Position numbers and translations under genes: made by a program. Positions 55,403-64,000 of a stretch of 64,000 nt of DNA are shown in pieces (position 1 is the first letter of the stretch; each line of letters begins with the position of its first letter). The notes beneath the pieces were generated by a model. It had not been told where the DNA came from. It saw only the letters and a list, made by a program, of their open reading frames with translations, and made no database searches. The stretch covers positions 12,501 to 76,500 of the forward strand of contig NZ_JAFCKJ010000021.1 of assembly GCF_018130465.1 (NCBI RefSeq). The letters run 5' to 3'. Source of the DNA: Bradyrhizobium canariense (GTDB lineage Bacteria > Pseudomonadota > Alphaproteobacteria > Rhizobiales > Xanthobacteraceae).

Positions 55403-56050
55403 ATGTTCGGCCAATCCGAGAGTGCTGCTGTGACTGATGGGATCAAACTCGTCCTCTTCGACATGGACAATGTCCTCTGCGACTACGACAGGGGAAAGCG
55501 TGTCGCGTGGCTGGCGAAGCTTGCGGGGGCCACCAGCGACTCGGTTCACAAGGCGATCTGGGACAGCGGCTTCGAGCTGCTCGGCGATTCCGGCACTCTC
55601 GATGCCGGGGACTATTTGCGGGGTTTCGGCGAACGCATCGGCTATCCGCTGTCGCTGGACGAGTGGATCGAGGCGCGACGCCGTTCAATGCAGGCCGATC
55701 GTGCGATGCTGGAGATTGCCGGCAGCTTGCGTAAGACCGTCGACATTGCCGTCCTGACCAACAACACCACGCTGGTCGCCGACCATATCGAGACGCTGCT
55801 GCCGGAACTGCGGCCGCTGTTCGGCTCGCGCATCTACACCTCGGCCAGGTTCAAGACGGCGAAGCCGGACCCGCGCTGCTACCGCCTCTGTCTGTCGGAG
55901 CTCGACGTGAAGCCGGAGAGCGTCCTGTTCGTCGACGATCTCATGGCCAATGTCGCCGGCGCGCGAGAGGCGGGTCTATTCGCGCATCACCACACCTCAG
56001 TTGAGACTTTCAGGCGGACCCTTTCGGAGTACGGCCTGCTTCACGCTTGA
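55403..56050 (+). CDS. HAD-superfamily hydrolase, subfamily IA
   Basis: The 215-residue protein has the HAD motifs in order: FDMDNVLCDYD (nucleophile Asp), VLTNNT, KTAKPDPRCY with the Lys, and FVDDLMANVAGA. These enzymes dephosphorylate small metabolites. Start is uncertain: ATG 55403 or GTG 55430, neither with a strong ribosome site. It converges with the ABC transporter operon. Confidence 0.88.
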   Translation: MFGQSESAAVTDGIKLVLFDMDNVLCDYDRGKRVAWLAKLAGATSDSVHKAIWDSGFELLGDSGTLDAGDYLRGFGERIGYPLSLDEWIEARRRSMQADRAMLEIAGSLRKTVDIAVLTNNTTLVADHIETLLPELRPLFGSRIYTSARFKTAKPDPRCYRLCLSELDVKPESVLFVDDLMANVAGAREAGLFAHHHTSVETFRRTLSEYGLLHA

Positions 56051-56074
56051 ATACGCGCTCCGCTTTCCCCGGCG

Positions 56075-57039
56075 TCAGGCGAGGTGGCACGCCACAAGGT
56101 GCCCGCCCGCCCCCTCCTTCAGCTCCGGTGCGCTTTCCGCGCAACGCGGCTGGGCGATAGGACAGCGGGTGTGGAAGTGGCAGCCCGACGGCGGCTTCAT
56201 CGGGCTTGGAACGTCGCCCTTGAGGCGGATCCGCTCGCGCTTGAGCTTGGGATCGGGCACCGGCACAGCCGATAACAGCGCCCTTGTGTAGGGATGCTGC
56301 GGATGGCGGTAGAGGTCGCTGGCCTTGGCGAGCTCGACGATACGGCCGAGATACATCACCGCGACGCGGTCGGAGATGTGCTCGACCACCGACAAATCGT
56401 GCGCGACGAAGAGATAGGTGAGGTTCAGTTCGGCCTGGAGATCTTCCAGCAGGTTGATGACCTGGGCCTGGATCGAGACGTCGAGCGCGGACACCGGCTC
56501 GTCGCAGACGATCAGCTTCGGCTCGACCGCGAGCGCGCGCGCGATCACGATGCGCTGGCGCTGGCCGCCGGAAAATTCGTGCGGATAGCGGCGCATGTGC
56601 TCGGCCTTGAGCCCGACCTTCACCAGCAGGCTCGCGACGCGATCCTCACGTTCCTTGGCCGATGAGCCAAGCTTATGGATGATCAGCGCCTCGCCGAGAA
56701 TGGCGCCGACCGTCATGCGCGGGTTGAGCGAGGCGAACGGGTCCTGGAACACGAGCTGCATGTTCCGCCGCATCGCGCGCAAATCGGTGCCGCCGAGCTG
56801 GCGGACGTCCTGGCCGTCAAACACGACCTCGCCGTCGGTCGGCTCGATCAGGCGCAGCACGCAACGTCCCGTCGTCGACTTGCCGCAGCCTGATTCGCCG
56901 ACGAGGCCGAGCGTCTCGCCACGGTTGACCGAGAACGAGACTCCGTCGACCGCGTAGACGCTGCCGACCTGGCGCGACAACAGCCCGCCATGCACGGGGA
57001 AATATTTCTTCAGGCCGCTGACGCGGAGCAAGGGCTCGG

Positions 57040-57043
<4 letters not shown>
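56075..57043 (-). CDS. Peptide-type ABC transporter ATP-binding protein (DppF/OppF type)
   Basis: A 322-residue ABC ATPase with Walker [10 protein letters not shown], signature FSGGQRQR, Walker [13 protein letters not shown] and the C-terminal oligopeptide/nickel domain with Cys ([14 protein letters not shown]). It powers a peptide-type importer. It is the last gene of the five-gene operon; its ATG overlaps the stop of the preceding ATPase gene by four bases. Confidence 0.95.
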
Positions 57044-58034
<991 letters not shown>

Positions 58035-58035
<1 letters not shown>

Positions 58036-58952
58036 CAGATCACCCGCCGCGCATCGAGCGCGTCACGCAGGCCGTCGCCGATGAAGTTGATGGCGACCAC
58101 CGCGATGAAGATCGCGCCGCCCGGAAACAGCGCCCAGTGCGGGCCGATGTCGAGAAAATCCTTGGCGTCATAAAGCAACCGGCCCCAGGTCGGCGTATCC
58201 GGAGGGAAGCCGAGGCCGAGGAAGGACAGCGTCGATTCCGCGATGATGGCGGCGGCCACGTCGATGGTGCCGGCGATGATCACCGGACCGAGGGCATTGG
58301 GCAGGATATGGCGCACCACCTGCCGCACGGGGCTCGCCCCGAGAGCGCGCGCGGCTTCGACGAATTCCTTCTCGCGGATCGACAGGAACTGCGCGCGAAC
58401 GAGGCGGGCGACCGGCATCCAGCGCAAGCCACCGATCACAAGCACGATCAGGATGAAAATGCCGCCCTCGGGGCCGAACGCGGCCTTCAGCCCGTCGCGG
58501 AAGAGATAGATCAGCAGCAGCAGCAGGGGCAATTGCGGCAGCGACAAAAAGAGATCGGTGAGCCACATCAGCCCATGACCGAGCGCACCGCGCGACATGC
58601 CGGCGAGCGCGCCGATCAGCACGCCGACAAAGACCGAGACCAGCATCGCGGCCAGGCCGACCGCGAGCGAGATGCGCCCGCCATAGATCATGCGGGCGAG
58701 GATGTCCTGCCCGAGATCGTCGGTGCCGAAGGGATGGGCCAGCGACGGCCCCTGCATGCCCGCCACGATATCGATGTCGTCGATCTTGACCCGCCAGACG
58801 AAGGGGCCGGCCACCACCGCCAGGATCAGAACGAGGAGCAGGAACGCACTGACCACGGCAAGCCTGTGGCGGCTATAACGCCGCCACGTCTCGCGCCAGG
58901 GCGAGTAGACGCGCCGCTCAGCGGAGGGAGATGCGAGGGTCAAGCCAGCCAT
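58035..58952 (-). CDS. Peptide-type ABC transporter permease (DppC type)
   Basis: The 305-residue inner-membrane permease has an N-terminal TM (about 30-53), then five more, and the EAA-type loop EKEFVEAARALGASPVRQV. The ATG at 58952 lies inside the end of the DppB-type gene (35-base overlap); the longer frame to 58997 is not permease-like. Confidence 0.92.
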
Positions 58953-59877
58953 AAAGAACGTCCGCGATGAGATTGAACAGCACGACCAGGCACGCAAAGA
59001 CGAAGGTGACGGCCATCACCACCGGCGTGTCGTTGGAAAGGATGGAGGAGATCAGCAGCGAGCCGATGCCGGGGATCCGGAAAATCTGCTCGGTGACGAT
59101 GGCGCCGCCGAACACCGCCGGGATTTGCAGCGCGATCAGCGTCACGACCGGGATCATGGCGTTACGCATCACGTGCTTGATGATCACCCGTCGCTGGCCG
59201 ATGCCCTTGGCGCGCGCGGTGGTGACGTAGTCCAGTCGGATCACGTCGAGCATCGCCGAGCGCACGAAACGCGTCATCGACGCCGCCTGGAACAGGCCGA
59301 GCACCGCTACCGGCATGATCGCCTGACGGATCATCTCCAGCACCCAGTGAATGCCGGTGCCCTTGATGTCGGTCGTGTAGACGAAAGGCAGCCAGTCCAG
59401 CGTGACCGAGAAGATCAGGATGAACAGGATGCCGGTGAAGAAGGTGGGCAGCGAGAAGCCGACAAAGGCGAGCGTGTTGGCGACCTGGTCGAACAGCGAA
59501 TAGGGTTTTGTCGCCGCATAGACCCCGACCGGGATCGCGATCAGGAGCGCCAGAATTTGCGCCGAGCCGATCACGTAAAGCGTCGTTGGCAGTCGCTGGA
59601 GGATGAGCGTGTCGACGTTCATCCGGCTGACGAAGGAGAAACCCCAGTCGCCGTGCAGCATGGCGTTGAGCCAGTGCAGGTAACGGAGGTAGATCGGATC
59701 GTCGAGGCCGAACTTCGCCCGAAGCGCGAGAGCGACTTCGGGCGGCACGTTCGGATTGGTCGCCAGTTCCGAGAAGGGATCGCCCGGGGCTAGCGCGAGG
59801 ACGATGAACAGCACCAGCGAAATTCCGAGCAGGCTCGGAATCGCGATCAGGAGGCGACGCAGGACATACTGGCTCAT
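58918..59877 (-). CDS. Peptide-type ABC transporter permease (DppB type)
   Basis: A 319-residue inner-membrane permease with the N-terminal MSQYVLRRLLIAIPSLLGIS motif of DppB, six membrane segments and the EAA-type loop RLDYVTTARAKGIGQRRV. It forms the channel with the DppC-type protein. It follows the binding-protein gene by about 30 bases. Confidence 0.95.
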   Translation of the reverse strand: MSQYVLRRLLIAIPSLLGISLVLFIVLALAPGDPFSELATNPNVPPEVALALRAKFGLDDPIYLRYLHWLNAMLHGDWGFSFVSRMNVDTLILQRLPTTLYVIGSAQILALLIAIPVGVYAATKPYSLFDQVANTLAFVGFSLPTFFTGILFILIFSVTLDWLPFVYTTDIKGTGIHWVLEMIRQAIMPVAVLGLFQAASMTRFVRSAMLDVIRLDYVTTARAKGIGQRRVIIKHVMRNAMIPVVTLIALQIPAVFGGAIVTEQIFRIPGIGSLLISSILSNDTPVVMAVTFVFACLVVLFNLIADVLYGWLDPRISLR

Positions 59878-59906
59878 GAAGGAGGACCCGCTCTAAGCGT
59901 GCGCGA

Positions 59907-61697
59907 TCATTCCTCGCGGTACCAGTCGAACAGGTTGTCGGTCTCGTTGGCCCAGCCGGAAACGACCGGGCGCAGATTGGTGGCGGCCGCCTCGACCTTC
60001 AGGCGGTGCTGCACCGGGATGAACACGGTGTCCTCGTACATGAGGTCATTGGCCTTGATGTAGAGCGCCGCGCGCTTGACCGGATCCATCTCGCCGTCGG
60101 CGGCCTGGATGGTCGCGTCGTACTCCTTGTTGACCCAGCGCGGGAAGTTGGTGCCCTGCCACTTGTTCTCCTTGGTGGCGACAAGGTTCGAAAGGTAGCG
60201 ACGCATGTGCTGCGACGGATCGGGCTGGCTCAGCGGGATCTGGAACATCTCCATGTCGGCGTAGAACTTGGAATAGGTATCGGGATTGCCGACGTCGGAG
60301 GAGAAGAACACGGAGGCGACGACCGATTTCAGCTCGACGTCGATGCCCGCCTTCTGGCAGGCCTGCTTGACGATCGCCTGCGTCTTCTGCCGCGGCCCGT
60401 TGATCGAGGTCTGGTAGACGAGCTTCAGCTTCTTGCCGTCCTTCTCGCGGATGCCGTCGGCGCCCGGCTTCCAGCCGGCATCGTCGAGGATCTTCGTGGC
60501 CTTCTCCACGCTGAACTCCCACGAGGTGTTCTTGGAGACGAACTTTTCCGGCCCGTTGAGGAAGTTGGCGGAGGTGCGGCCGGCGCGGCCGTAGATCGCC
60601 TTCTTGACCGACTCGCGATCGATCAGCAGCGAGAGCGCCTTGCGAACCGCCGGATCGGAAAACAGCGGGTGCTTGGTCTTCATCGAAGAGCGTTCGCCAT
60701 CGACCTCGGTGTTGGGATCGGTGAAGTTCAGTGCGATGAATTCGGTGTCGCCGCCGACCGCGTAGACGGTCTTTCCCTTGCCGCCCTTCTCCAGGCGCAG
60801 CAGCACGTCGTCCTCGACCTGAATGTTCCAGCCGAAATCATACTCGCCGGTCTGGATCACCGCACGCGCGGCAGAGACGGCATCGCCGCCGCCCTTCATC
60901 TCGATCGAATCGAAATAGGGGCGGTTCGCCATGTGATAATCGGGATTGATCACGCCGCGGACAAGATCGCCCGGCTTGAACTCGACGAACTTGTAGGGGC
61001 CGGTGCCGACCGGCGAGAGGTTGGTCGGCGCCTCCCGCGATTTGGACCCCATATAGTCCTTGAACAGATGTTTCGGGATGATGGTATTGGGAGCCCCGAC
61101 AAAGGCGTCGGCCCAGAACGGCGTCGGCTTGTTGAAGACGATGCGGACCGTGAGGTCGTCCACCTTCTCGACCGTGATGTCGCGCAGCGTCGCGATCGTC
61201 AGTGCGGAGGTCGCCGGATCCTTGGCATATTCCCAGTTGAACACGACGTCGTCGGCTGTGAATGGCGTGCCGTCATGCCATTTGACGCCGGGTTTGAGCT
61301 TCCAGGTCACCGACTTGCCGTCGGCGGCGAGGCCGCCATTCTGGATCGAGGGAATTTCTGCGGCCAGAACCAGCTTCATGTTGCCGTCGGGATCCCAACA
61401 GGCGAGCGGCTCGTAGAACAGGCGCGCGCCGTCCTGGTCCTTGGTGCCGGTGGCAAAATGCGGATTGAGCAGGGTCGGCCCCTGCCACCACAGCAGCTTG
61501 AGCGCACCACCGCCGCCGCGCTTGGTCGGCTTGTAGGTCGAGGCACCCTCAGCCATGGCGACGCCGCCGAGCGCGAGGATCTGATTGGCCAAAGGCGCGG
61601 TGAGACCCACGGCAGCCAGGTGCTGAATGAAGGCGCGGCGATCCATCCGCCCGCCCTTCACGTCACCGATCATCGAACGCAGTTCTTTATCCAGCAT
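59907..61697 (-). CDS. Peptide-type ABC transporter substrate-binding protein (SBP family 5), Tat-exported
   Basis: The 596-residue protein begins with a twin-arginine signal (DRRAFIQHLAAVGL) and has the family 5 fold (WKLKPGVKWHDGTPFTADDVVF, GTGPYKF). It captures the ligand in the periplasm for the importer. The ATG at 61697 has GGGGGA upstream and starts the Tat signal; an 60-codon upstream frame is not signal-like. Its ligand is unknown; the neighbouring amidohydrolase suggests an amide or peptide. It is the first gene of the transporter operon. Confidence 0.94.
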   Translation of the reverse strand: MLDKELRSMIGDVKGGRMDRRAFIQHLAAVGLTAPLANQILALGGVAMAEGASTYKPTKRGGGGALKLLWWQGPTLLNPHFATGTKDQDGARLFYEPLACWDPDGNMKLVLAAEIPSIQNGGLAADGKSVTWKLKPGVKWHDGTPFTADDVVFNWEYAKDPATSALTIATLRDITVEKVDDLTVRIVFNKPTPFWADAFVGAPNTIIPKHLFKDYMGSKSREAPTNLSPVGTGPYKFVEFKPGDLVRGVINPDYHMANRPYFDSIEMKGGGDAVSAARAVIQTGEYDFGWNIQVEDDVLLRLEKGGKGKTVYAVGGDTEFIALNFTDPNTEVDGERSSMKTKHPLFSDPAVRKALSLLIDRESVKKAIYGRAGRTSANFLNGPEKFVSKNTSWEFSVEKATKILDDAGWKPGADGIREKDGKKLKLVYQTSINGPRQKTQAIVKQACQKAGIDVELKSVVASVFFSSDVGNPDTYSKFYADMEMFQIPLSQPDPSQHMRRYLSNLVATKENKWQGTNFPRWVNKEYDATIQAADGEMDPVKRAALYIKANDLMYEDTVFIPVQHRLKVEAAATNLRPVVSGWANETDNLFDWYREE

Positions 61698-61959
61698 GGT
61701 TGTCCCCCGTCTGGTTCCCTTATGGATGCAGGCGGTCGCGCGAGGCGACCACCGGGCTTGGCTGGCGGTAGATGGCACACCGAATGGGGTGCACGTCAAC
61801 TGCGACCGTGTGTATGCAAACGGTCTTCTGACTGTCTGTTGGGCAAAACCATATTCCGCAGCCCATACGTTCGGCAATCCAGCATCAAAACACGCTGAAT
61901 TCCGCGCTGCACTGCAGAAAATTTGATCGCCGGATCAGACGAAGTATCGAGGCGAAATT

Positions 61960-63378
61960 CTACGCCACGGACATGTCGAGCGGCGGCGCGACGTGGTCCG
62001 GCAGCGGACAGACGTAAGGCGTCTTGGCGGTCCGCTTCTCGAGGTCAGCCTTGGCGGCCTTGATCAACTCCGGGTCCGTCAGCGCCTTGATGCCGATGCC
62101 GGCCATCGCCTTGGCGGCCTGCACCATGGCCTTGTGCGCATGCGCGCTCTTGCCTTGCGCGACCACCTGCCAGGTGTGGAAGGGCGTGCCGATTGCAACC
62201 GTGGGTGCATGGACCTGCACGGTCGGCACCACCCAGCTCACGTCGCCGACGTCGGTCGAGCCGACCAGCGGATTGCGCTTGGCATCGAGTGGCACCAGGA
62301 AGTCAGCCAGCGGCCGGTCGGTCGGCTCCATGCCGATCGCGTAATAGACCGACTCGATATCCTTGTCGCTCAGCGTCGCGCGGATCTGGCTGGCAAAGCC
62401 GTTGTCGGCGTCGTCGAAATGCGGCGGTCCGAGCTCTTCCATGACCCGGTGCAACGCCTGCTCCAGCGGCGTGTTCGGCAGGATGTTGGAGACCGCGGAG
62501 ATGATCTTCATCTCGACCTTGGTCTCGGTCATCAACGCCGCGCCCTCTGCGATCTTGCTCACGCGTCCGACCAGCTCGTTCATGCCGGGCAGATCGCGGG
62601 CGCGGATCGAATAGCGCACGCGCGCGTGCGCCTGCACCACGTTGGGGGCGATGCCACCGGTATCGAGCAGCGCGTAGTGCACGCGCGCGTCGCTCGGCAT
62701 GTGCTCACGCATGTAGTTCACGCCGACATTCATCAGCTCCACGGCGTCGAGCGCGGAGCGGCCGAGATGCGGCGAAGCCGCCGCATGCGAGGTGCGGCCG
62801 GTGAAGATAAAGTCGGCGCGGGTGTTTGCGAGTGACGGCGTCACCGCGACTTCCCAGAAGCTGTGCGGATGCCAGGTGATGGCGATGTCGGCGTCTTCAA
62901 ACGCGCCGGAGCGCACCATGAAGGCTTTTGCCGCGCCGCCCTCCTCCGCGGGACAGCCGTAGTAGCGCACGCGGCCCGGCACCTTGTTCTCGGCGAGCCA
63001 GTCCTTCACCGCGGTCGCGGCGAGGAGAGCTGCGGAACCGAGCAGATTGTGACCGCAGCCATGGCCGTGGCCGCCGGTCTCGACCGGACGATGCTCCGCG
63101 ACGCCCGCCTCCTGGCTGAGGCCCGGCAGCGCGTCATATTCCCCCATGAAGGCAATGACCGGTCCGCCCTCGCCCCATTCGCCCATCACTGCGGTCGGGA
63201 TGCCCGCGACGTTCTCGGTGATGCGAAAACCCTGATGATGCAACTCGGCGAGATGTTCTGCGGCGGACCGCGCCTCGGTGTAGCAAACCTCGGGCATGCC
63301 CCAGACCTTGTCGCTGAGGTCGATGAAACGTGCCTTGATCGTGTCGATGCCACGCCAGATGTCGCTGCGGTTGTCCAT
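61960..63378 (-). CDS. M20 amidohydrolase, AbgB-like
   Basis: The 472-residue enzyme has the M20D metal site: GHGHGCGHNLLG at about 103-114 and the Glu pair E145-E146 in PAEEGGAAKAF, with the dimerisation domain between (about 190-310). It resembles AbgB, the p-aminobenzoyl-glutamate hydrolase subunit, and other aminoacyl amidases. It lies 262 bases upstream of the binding-protein gene on the same strand and may serve the imported substrate. The start at 63378 (MDNRSDIW) is chosen because the longer frame looks random. Confidence 0.9.
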   Translation of the reverse strand: MDNRSDIWRGIDTIKARFIDLSDKVWGMPEVCYTEARSAAEHLAELHHQGFRITENVAGIPTAVMGEWGEGGPVIAFMGEYDALPGLSQEAGVAEHRPVETGGHGHGCGHNLLGSAALLAATAVKDWLAENKVPGRVRYYGCPAEEGGAAKAFMVRSGAFEDADIAITWHPHSFWEVAVTPSLANTRADFIFTGRTSHAAASPHLGRSALDAVELMNVGVNYMREHMPSDARVHYALLDTGGIAPNVVQAHARVRYSIRARDLPGMNELVGRVSKIAEGAALMTETKVEMKIISAVSNILPNTPLEQALHRVMEELGPPHFDDADNGFASQIRATLSDKDIESVYYAIGMEPTDRPLADFLVPLDAKRNPLVGSTDVGDVSWVVPTVQVHAPTVAIGTPFHTWQVVAQGKSAHAHKAMVQAAKAMAGIGIKALTDPELIKAAKADLEKRTAKTPYVCPLPDHVAPPLDMSVA

Positions 63379-63663
63379 GCTTCGGTCCGTGATCCCTAGG
63401 TCAAACGAAGCGGCAATGGTTAGCAGCTTCGTTGGAAGGCGCCTAGCACCTCGCCGGACAGCAGCCATGCGGCCAATGCCGGGGGGCCGCCCTACCGACC
63501 GTGCATGGACCGCTCCTGTGCCTTTCAAAGATTTCACACGGCGTTCTCCGGAATAGTTGAGGAACGAGGCTTTCAAGACGGCCTCCTCCGGCCTAAATTA
63601 TCCGTGCTTCGCGCGTCGTTCCGCTAGCCACGGCGGAGCGATGCTCTCAGCCAGGAGAACTCC

Positions 63664-64000
63664 ATGCCCGCCCTGACCGAATGGAGAGTGCCGCCGGCCA
63701 ATCAGCCGCGTGCGAGCGACTACGGCTTCGATCTCGACCGCGCGCTCGCCTCCGTCGTCGGCCTGCATGCCATCATCCCGCCGGACGCCTTCAGCGCCGA
63801 GACACTGGGCACCGAACGCGCCGGCAACGGCGTCGTGATCGACGACGGGCTGGTGCTCACCATCGGCTATCTCATCACCGAAGCAGAGTCCGTGTGGCTG
63901 CATGTCGGAGACGGGCGCGTGGTGGAGGGACATGTGCTCGGCTTCGATGCCGTCACCGGCTTTGGCCTGGTGCAGGCGCTCGGCCAGCTCGACGTCGAAC
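63664..64000 (+). CDS. Trypsin-fold (S1C-like) protein, 5' part, catalytic His and Asp missing
   Basis: The ATG at 63664 has AGGAG eight bases upstream, and the frame is open to the window end (112 residues seen). The stretch GNGVVIDDGLVLTIGYLITEAE aligns with the S1C (HtrA) pattern G-G-V-x-D-x-G-x-x-x-T-x-x-H-V, but the His position is Tyr or Leu. The catalytic Asp region reads FDAVTGFGLVQAL in place of a T-D-L-A pattern. No signal peptide is visible. The Ser would lie beyond the window. It may be a pseudoprotease. Confidence 0.75.
   Translation, partial: MPALTEWRVPPANQPRASDYGFDLDRALASVVGLHAIIPPDAFSAETLGTERAGNGVVIDDGLVLTIGYLITEAESVWLHVGDGRVVEGHVLGFDAVTGFGLVQALGQLDVE

Noticed and set aside
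60006-61898. A 630-residue plus-strand frame opposite the binding-protein gene
   Set aside because: It has the Arg/Gly/Asp-rich composition typical of antisense frames in this genome, with no motif or ribosome site.

Overview
The window reads as chromosomal DNA of an alphaproteobacterium of the genus Bradyrhizobium. Coding is dense and G+C rich with strong third-position GC, long shadow reading frames lie opposite real genes, and the tlpA product (221 residues, WCVPC at 106-110) is close to the TlpA I remember from B. japonicum. Two families of intergenic palindromes recur between genes, as is common in that genus. I see no rRNA, tRNA, CRISPR array, transposase or phage genes. Apart from one module near the left end, this looks like core chromosome.

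Layout. 1-2.8 kb: the end of an M23 peptidase, a periplasmic beta-propeller protein and a small secreted protein. 2.8-6.3 kb: a two-gene module on the minus strand, a large lipoprotein with peptidoglycan-binding-like motifs followed by a multi-domain peptidoglycan hydrolase that has no signal peptide. By 60-base spot counts its lipoprotein half is less G+C rich than its surroundings. 6.5-12.3 kb: clpB, a MOSC protein, a secreted CHAP-type amidase with an eight-residue repeat, and an alpha/beta hydrolase. 12.3-14.4 kb: metX-metW on the minus strand behind a SAM-II riboswitch with its own terminator. 14.6-17.5 kb: chorismate mutase, hisC-type aminotransferase and prephenate dehydrogenase, a probable tyrosine operon. 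17.5-24 kb: a DcaP-like porin, a small secreted protein, an SGNH hydrolase, a DUF2125 protein and a ChaC-type cyclotransferase. 24-28 kb: ftsE-ftsX-ydcF-plsC on the minus strand, divergent from a zinc-ribbon membrane protein and a CpdR-like response regulator. 28-31.3 kb: a TIGR02302/DUF4175-type protein that is split into two overlapping genes. 31.4-36.9 kb: a carboxymuconolactone decarboxylase-like protein, a 3-hydroxyisobutyrate dehydrogenase-like protein, argH-lptM-lysA, and divergent tlpA. 37-45 kb: a YjfB-like protein, 3-hydroxybutyryl-CoA dehydrogenase, etfBA, cob(I)alamin adenosyltransferase, a twin-membrane protein, a YihY protein, a soluble hybrid kinase, gluQ and an AlkA-type glycosylase. 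45-50 kb: a pair of stress-type proteins, an NTF2-FMO monooxygenase, an NHL protein and an HNH protein. 50-56 kb: a GH16-GH1 cassette, dodecin behind an EcfG-type promoter, a membrane diguanylate cyclase and a HAD hydrolase. 56-64 kb: a five-gene peptide-type ABC importer, an AbgB-like M20 amidohydrolase and the start of a trypsin-fold protein that has lost its catalytic His and Asp.

How the genes fit together. Many deal with the envelope (ftsEX, plsC, lptM, tlpA, the peptidoglycan hydrolases, porin, DUF2125, TIGR02302). A second group is amino-acid biosynthesis (metXW, the Tyr genes, argH, lysA). A third links the electron-transferring flavoprotein to acyl-CoA oxidation. The items most worth a second look are the hydrolase-lipoprotein module, the riboswitch with its mutually exclusive hairpins, the split TIGR02302 gene, the two EcfG-type promoters and the hybrid kinase with a histone-like tail.
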